Of a stretch of DNA of 64,000 nucleotides, positions 60,301 through 64,000 are shown in pieces. Origin of the DNA: Paenibacillus sp. BK033 (lineage in GTDB: Bacteria > Bacillota > Bacilli > Paenibacillales > Paenibacillaceae). Both the position numbers and the translations under genes were made by a program. Under the pieces are notes generated by a model. The model was not told where the DNA came from. It saw only the letters and a list, made by a program, of their open reading frames with translations, and ran no database searches. Each line of letters opens with the position of its first letter. Positions within the stretch are counted from its first letter, which is position 1. The stretch lies in assembly GCF_004345425.1 (NCBI RefSeq), contig NZ_SLVP01000001.1, positions 310,001 through 374,000 on the forward strand, given 5' to 3'.

Positions 60301-60399
60301 AATAACAGCCCCTTCTGGATTTGCATCAAATTTGCATCAGATAACTATACTGTGCATGAAAAGCCCTTATATATCAAGGATTATTTCATTATAGTATAA
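60301..60399. other. prophage right end: integrase arm-type repeats
   Basis: TGCATCAAA, TGCATCAGA and TGCATGAAA lie at 60322, 60333 and 60353, in the same orientation as those of the left end. The first two form the 22-bp block shared with the left end. TATACT and TATAAT lie next to attR on the minus strand, but -35 spacing is poor. Confidence 0.65.
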
Positions 60400-60410
60400 T
60401 ACCCTTCAAG
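60400..60410. other. attR core
   Basis: TACCCTTCAAG is identical to the first 11 bases of attL. To the right is host DNA: TTTGTCACCCCTCC, the reverse complement of the gerE ribosome-binding site and spacer. On the minus strand a TTG start follows that site but runs into a stop after six codons in phage DNA. Confidence 0.88.
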
Positions 60411-60500
60411 TTTGTCACCCCTCCTTGCTCGGGTTTTTATGGTTTAACAAGGTTAAGGGATACAGTCAACTTATTGTATGAAATGGCTATAGCAATGGTG
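60411..60500 (-). promoter_or_regulatory. gerE: orphaned gerE ribosome-binding site and SigK promoter
   Basis: On the minus strand: CACC (60500-60497), 16 bases, CATACAATA (60480-60472). This matches the SigK consensus (mACm, 16-17, CATAnnnTA); the -10 also suits SigE. Farther down is AAGGAGGGG, 8 bases from a TTG in the attR core. In B. subtilis gerE is transcribed by SigK. No terminator stands between this promoter and the integrase gene 165 bases away. Confidence 0.8.
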
Positions 60501-60535
60501 CTGTATGCAGGGAAAATGGGCGCTTATAATAAAAG

Positions 60536-60580
60536 AGGGCTGTCCCGGACGTCAATCGGCTTGACGCGGGGGCAGCCCTT
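60536..60580 (-). terminator. terminator of katA
   Basis: AGGGCTG-TCCC pairs with GGGG-CAGCCCT, with an inner stem CGTCAA/TTGACG. On the minus strand it is followed by CTCTTTTATTAT. It separates katA from the gerE promoter region. Confidence 0.75.
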
Positions 60581-60605
60581 GTTTATTTAATGTTTCCGTG
60601 AAGGC

Positions 60606-62234
60606 TTAGTATCCATCCGTTTTGTGTCCAAGCTCCTCGGCGATTTCCATCCCCTCGCGGGCTGGGAAGGTGCCTTCGTGTCCCGGCTTCCTAGCGGAGG
60701 ACTTCTTGATGGCTTCCGCCACGAGACGGCCGTATTCCGGATCCGCCTTCGTCAAATTGGACAGCATCTTGTCCTGAATGACGGGCGCGCAGGTTGACAA
60801 GGCATCGCCCAGATTATGAATGAGCTCGTCGCGCTCCCACTGCTCCAGCTTGCGGAACGTATCGCCAGCCTGTGCGAAATCGTTGGTCCGGTCAATCGTC
60901 TGCCGGACGAGATTCGCGTCATAATGCGGCTCATGCGGCATACCGGAAGCTTTGGCCTCCGAAAGTCCGTTCAGACTCGAGGGCTCGTAGTTCACATGCG
61001 GATTTTGCCCCGGAGCGACATCGACATAAAAGGCCATTTGACCGTCGCGCTGATTGGTTGCGGCGCGTTTCTTCGGCGCGTTGATCGGCAGCTGCAGGTA
61101 GTTCGCGCCTACGCGGTAACGCTGGGTATCGGAGTAGGACAAAGTGCGGCCTTGCAGCATTTTATCGTCCGAGAAGTCCAGCCCGTCCACCAATACGCCC
61201 GTTCCGAATGCCGCCTGCTCCACCTCGGCGAAATAATTTTCAGGGTTTTTATTAAGCACCATCTTGCCTACCGGCACCATCGGGAACTGCTCTTCCGGCC
61301 ACAGCTTCGTATCGTCGAGCGGATCGAAGTCAAGCTCCGGATGCTCGCCGTCCGCCATAATCTGCACCTTCAGCTCCCAGGCCGGGTAATCTCCACGCTC
61401 AATCGCCTCGTACAGATCCTGCGTCGCATGATTGAAGTTCTTCGCCTGAATTTGCTCGGCTTCGGCTTGAGTCAGGTTTTTGACGCCTTGCTGCGGATCC
61501 CAGTGATATTTGACCAATACCGCTTCGCCCTTCGCATTTACCCATTTGTATGTATTGACGCCGGAGCCCTGCATCTGGCGGTAGTTCGCCGGGATTCCCC
61601 AAGGGGAGAACAGGAATGTGATCATATGGGTCGCTTCCGGCGAATTCGAGACAAAGTCGAAGAAGCGCTCCATCGACTGCAGGTTCGTTACCGGATCCGG
61701 CTTGAAGGCATGAACCATGTCCGGGAATTTCATCGCATCGCGGATGAAGAAGATCTTCAGGTTGTTGCCCACCAGATCCCAATTGCCGTCCTCCGTGTAA
61801 AATTTGGTCGCAAAGCCGCGCGGGTCGCGGAGCGTCTCCGGCGAATGCCCGCCGTGGATAACGCTTGAGAAGCGGACGAAGACAGGCGTTTTTTTGCCTT
61901 TTTCCTGGAAAAGCTTCGCTCTCGTATAGTTGCCGATCGGTTCGTTGCCGAACGTGCCGTAAGCTTCGAAGTAGCCGTGTGCGCCTGCTCCGCGGGCGTG
62001 TACAACCCGTTCAGGAACGCGTTCGCGGTCGAAATGGGTGATTTTTTCGATAAAATGGTAATTTTCAAGGGTAGCGGGACCGCGGTTGCCAACCGTTCTC
62101 GTGTTCTGATTGTCGGATACCGGATGGCCTTGTCTGGTCGTAAGCGTCAGACCGGATTCGCCTGCCGCTTTGCGGTTATCGGCTGCACCGCCCGCGGCTG
62201 CCGCATGAGTGCCGTTTGTATCATTTGCAGACAT
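60606..62234 (-). CDS. katA: catalase (heme monofunctional)
   Basis: The 542-residue small-to-medium subunit catalase decomposes hydrogen peroxide. It has the distal His in [17 protein letters not shown], the [20 protein letters not shown] region, and the proximal heme ligand Tyr in [15 protein letters not shown]. The first 45 residues are a Gly/Ala-rich extension. GGAGGAAAG precedes the ATG. Together with gerE upstream on the same strand this marks the uninterrupted host gene order. Confidence 0.94.
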   Translation of the reverse strand: MSANDTNGTHAAAAGGAADNRKAAGESGLTLTTRQGHPVSDNQNTRTVGNRGPATLENYHFIEKITHFDRERVPERVVHARGAGAHGYFEAYGTFGNEPIGNYTRAKLFQEKGKKTPVFVRFSSVIHGGHSPETLRDPRGFATKFYTEDGNWDLVGNNLKIFFIRDAMKFPDMVHAFKPDPVTNLQSMERFFDFVSNSPEATHMITFLFSPWGIPANYRQMQGSGVNTYKWVNAKGEAVLVKYHWDPQQGVKNLTQAEAEQIQAKNFNHATQDLYEAIERGDYPAWELKVQIMADGEHPELDFDPLDDTKLWPEEQFPMVPVGKMVLNKNPENYFAEVEQAAFGTGVLVDGLDFSDDKMLQGRTLSYSDTQRYRVGANYLQLPINAPKKRAATNQRDGQMAFYVDVAPGQNPHVNYEPSSLNGLSEAKASGMPHEPHYDANLVRQTIDRTNDFAQAGDTFRKLEQWERDELIHNLGDALSTCAPVIQDKMLSNLTKADPEYGRLVAEAIKKSSARKPGHEGTFPAREGMEIAEELGHKTDGY

Positions 62235-62425
62235 TATTGACTTTCCTCCATTTCCAATTTCACGTCGATTTTACCTCATACTCCAATACTATTCCTCATT
62301 CCGAAAGAGTTTATGAAAAGCAATTGGAATATAGTTGAAGCCTTATCCCCCTATTCAAGCGTCATGGCGCGTAGTACTGTATTAGAAAACAGCCTGCTTA
62401 TCAGAAGGTGGAAAGGACTAGTCCC

Positions 62426-64000
62426 ATGAACATATTGATCGTCGACGACGAACCGCGGCATTTGCGAGGAATGGCCGGCATGATTCAAATGATGCGCCCG
62501 GGCGCCAAGGTGAAAACGGCCAAGGACGGAGAAGCCGCCCTTGCCCTGGTTAGGGAAGAACAGCCCGATGTCGTGCTTAGCGATATACAAATGCCGAAGC
62601 TTGACGGGCTTGCGTTCCTGCAGCGGCTGAAGGAAGAGGAGCTGCAGACCAAGGTAGTGATGGTATCGGCTTATAATTTGTTCGAGTATGCCCAAAGAGC
62701 GATCCGCCACGGCGCTTACGACTATCTGCTCAAGCCCGTTGACATGGACAAGGTGGAGGTTTTGCTGCAGCGGCTCGACCGGCAGCTTGCGGAAGAAGAG
62801 CGGGAGCGAGGCGAATCGGCCGAAATGAAGCAAAAGCTTGAGCTGGCATCCTCCGCCTACAGGAGCCGGCTCCTTCACCAATGGCTGAACGGCGAGCTTT
62901 CCCCGGGCGAACCGGTTGACCTTGAAGAGTGGCCTTTGCTTGCTCAAATGAACACTCTCGTATTGACGGAAATCCGCACTGAAGGAGAAGCTTTTCCCGT
63001 GCAGGAGCTGGTCGAACAGCTTAAGCAGCGGGTATCCGCCTATGGCGAGGCTTGCGTGTTCCCTCTGCAGACGGTATCGCAGCACAGCATTCGTCTGGTG
63101 ACCGTCTTGAAGCGGGAGAGCAAGCCAGCAGAGGGGATAGAGGAGCTGCGCTCCAGCCTGATGAGGCAGACGGAGATATGGCGAGCTTGCGGCATGGTAT
63201 CCCATGGCATTGCGGCTCTGCGGGAAGAGCATAGGGTGAAACCTGCCGAGACCTATATCTCGAGCCTGTACCGACAGGCGGAAGAAGCATTGGAATATGC
63301 TTTCCACGAGGTCTGGGAGGGTGTCGTGACCTTTGAGCCTGACGCTGGACTGGGCAATACGAGCGCTGTTTTCCAGCTCGATGGCGAGCAACTGTTCGAA
63401 GCGCTGCAGGAGCAGTCCTTCGCAAGGGCCGAGGCGATGTGCCGGGATGCCTTTGCCGAGCTGGCCTCGCAGGGCCGCACGGAGCCGAAGCTGATGAAAA
63501 ACTATGCGTCCCTGACGCTAATGAAGCTTAAGAGCAGGACCTCCGGCATCATCGACCAGCAGGTTGGAAGCGCTCTCGCGGATACCGCTTCCACAGCCAT
63601 TCCGTCTTGTATCAGCAGCGGTATGCTGATGGAGCTGATGCTTGGCAGGCTGGCCGAGGTGCACAAATCGCTGACGGAGCGGAAGCAGGGCAGCGGCGAG
63701 CTGGCGGTGGAGCAATGCCTGAATTGGATTCAGGGGCATTACGCGGAGGATCTGACGCTCGAGATGGCAGCGGAGCAATTTCACTTCAATCCCTCCTATT
63801 TCAGTACCTTGATGAAGAGCCGCACCGGACGCTCGTTCTCCGATCATTTGACGGAGGCCCGTATGAGGGCGGCGAAGGAGCTGCTCGCCGGCGGCCGGTT
63901 CAAAATCTACGAAATCGCGGAGCAATGCGGCTACCGGGATACGAAATATTTCACCCGGATTTTTAAGCGGCAAGTTGGCTTGTCGCCGGAAGCCTACAAG
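62426..64000 (+). CDS. YesN-like response regulator with AraC-type DNA-binding domain (partial)
   Basis: The gene runs off the window end; 525 codons are visible. The receiver domain (residues 1-120) starts MNILIVDDEPRHLRGM, has the phospho-acceptor Asp in VVLSDIQMPKLDG and the Lys in DYLLKPVDM. A long middle domain follows, and an AraC HTH pair begins near residue 430 (DLTLEMAAEQFHFNPSYFST, KIYEIAEQCGYRDTKYFTRI). Such regulators pair with YesM-type sensor kinases and control sugar uptake. AAAGGA precedes the ATG. Confidence 0.85.
   Translation, partial: MNILIVDDEPRHLRGMAGMIQMMRPGAKVKTAKDGEAALALVREEQPDVVLSDIQMPKLDGLAFLQRLKEEELQTKVVMVSAYNLFEYAQRAIRHGAYDYLLKPVDMDKVEVLLQRLDRQLAEEERERGESAEMKQKLELASSAYRSRLLHQWLNGELSPGEPVDLEEWPLLAQMNTLVLTEIRTEGEAFPVQELVEQLKQRVSAYGEACVFPLQTVSQHSIRLVTVLKRESKPAEGIEELRSSLMRQTEIWRACGMVSHGIAALREEHRVKPAETYISSLYRQAEEALEYAFHEVWEGVVTFEPDAGLGNTSAVFQLDGEQLFEALQEQSFARAEAMCRDAFAELASQGRTEPKLMKNYASLTLMKLKSRTSGIIDQQVGSALADTASTAIPSCISSGMLMELMLGRLAEVHKSLTERKQGSGELAVEQCLNWIQGHYAEDLTLEMAAEQFHFNPSYFSTLMKSRTGRSFSDHLTEARMRAAKELLAGGRFKIYEIAEQCGYRDTKYFTRIFKRQVGLSPEAYK

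Larger units (their letters stand above)
22006..60410. mobile_element. 38.4-kb siphovirus-type prophage integrated at the gerE start codon
   Basis: The element is bounded by the 11-bp direct repeat TACCCTTCAAG (22006-22016 and 60400-60410). Host GerE coding sequence lies outside the left copy and the gerE ribosome-binding site outside the right copy. Between them are a complete head, tail, lysis, lysogeny, replication and integration gene set with no obvious breaks, so the prophage looks intact. The predicted excised circle is 38,394 bp. Gene order and head proteins are HK97-like; the tail has tape measure, Dit and Tal proteins of a long flexible tail. Confidence 0.93.

Noticed and set aside
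60816..61868. 350-codon frame opposite katA
   Set aside because: Antisense shadow of a strongly conserved catalase; no ribosome-binding site and no recognisable protein.
62351..63391. 346-codon frame on the minus strand
   Set aside because: Shadow of the YesN-like response regulator gene, whose receiver and AraC domains are unmistakable on the plus strand.
1..64000. tRNA or rRNA genes, including a tRNA as prophage target
   Set aside because: No cloverleaf or conserved rRNA segments were recognised by eye; the prophage target is gerE. A tRNA scan was not possible here.

Overview
The window reads as a chromosome segment of an endospore-forming Firmicute, most likely Paenibacillus or a close relative. 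The support is gene content: an EcsB-type transporter subunit, a GerE spore regulator, a YhcN/YlaJ-type spore lipoprotein, CgeB-type spore glycosyltransferases, a fabH with a FapR operator, and a giant ten-residue-repeat protein ending in a WIAG-type tail, a type I associate with Paenibacillus. No rRNA, tRNA or CRISPR array was seen.

Layout. 1-5 kb holds housekeeping genes: ecsB, an aminotransferase, an AraC regulator and psd. 5-19.5 kb is a probable spore-surface glycosylation locus. It encodes a GT4 enzyme, a 2118-residue repeat protein, two GT2 enzymes, a nucleotidyltransferase, four small accessory proteins and two CgeB-family glycosyltransferases. Several of these proteins share a Gly/aromatic motif. 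19.5-22 kb holds fabH, a YhcN-like lipoprotein and gerE. 22.0-60.4 kb is a complete-looking 38.4-kb siphovirus-type prophage (HK97-like head, Dit/Tal tail). 60.4-64 kb returns to the host, with katA and a truncated YesN-like response regulator.

The prophage is laid out as: integration site, one stand-alone gene, head-tail-lysis genes (23.3-40.2 kb), an accessory lysogeny region (40.2-47 kb), the CI/Cro switch (46.4-47.5 kb), replication and recombination genes (47.5-58 kb), late regulators (a sigma factor and ArpU), an excisionase-like protein and a tyrosine integrase. The accessory region holds an FtsK-like ATPase with a replication-relaxation protein, and a compact Agr-like circuit: a small HTH protein, a 7-TM protein without a kinase domain, AgrB, an AgrD-like peptide with Ser in place of Cys, and a LytTR protein without a receiver domain.

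The most striking observation is the integration site. The prophage sits exactly at the start codon of gerE. The gerE coding sequence (TTG start, 74 codons) is left of the prophage with no ribosome-binding site, while a strong ribosome-binding site and a consensus-matching SigK promoter lie 38 kb away beyond attR. Excision across an 11-bp core (TACCCTTCAAG) would rejoin promoter, ribosome-binding site and gene. In the integrated state the orphaned SigK promoter points into the integrase gene, so late mother-cell transcription could drive the excision that restores gerE. This would be a skin-like developmental switch run by a tyrosine integrase. It is inferred from sequence only.
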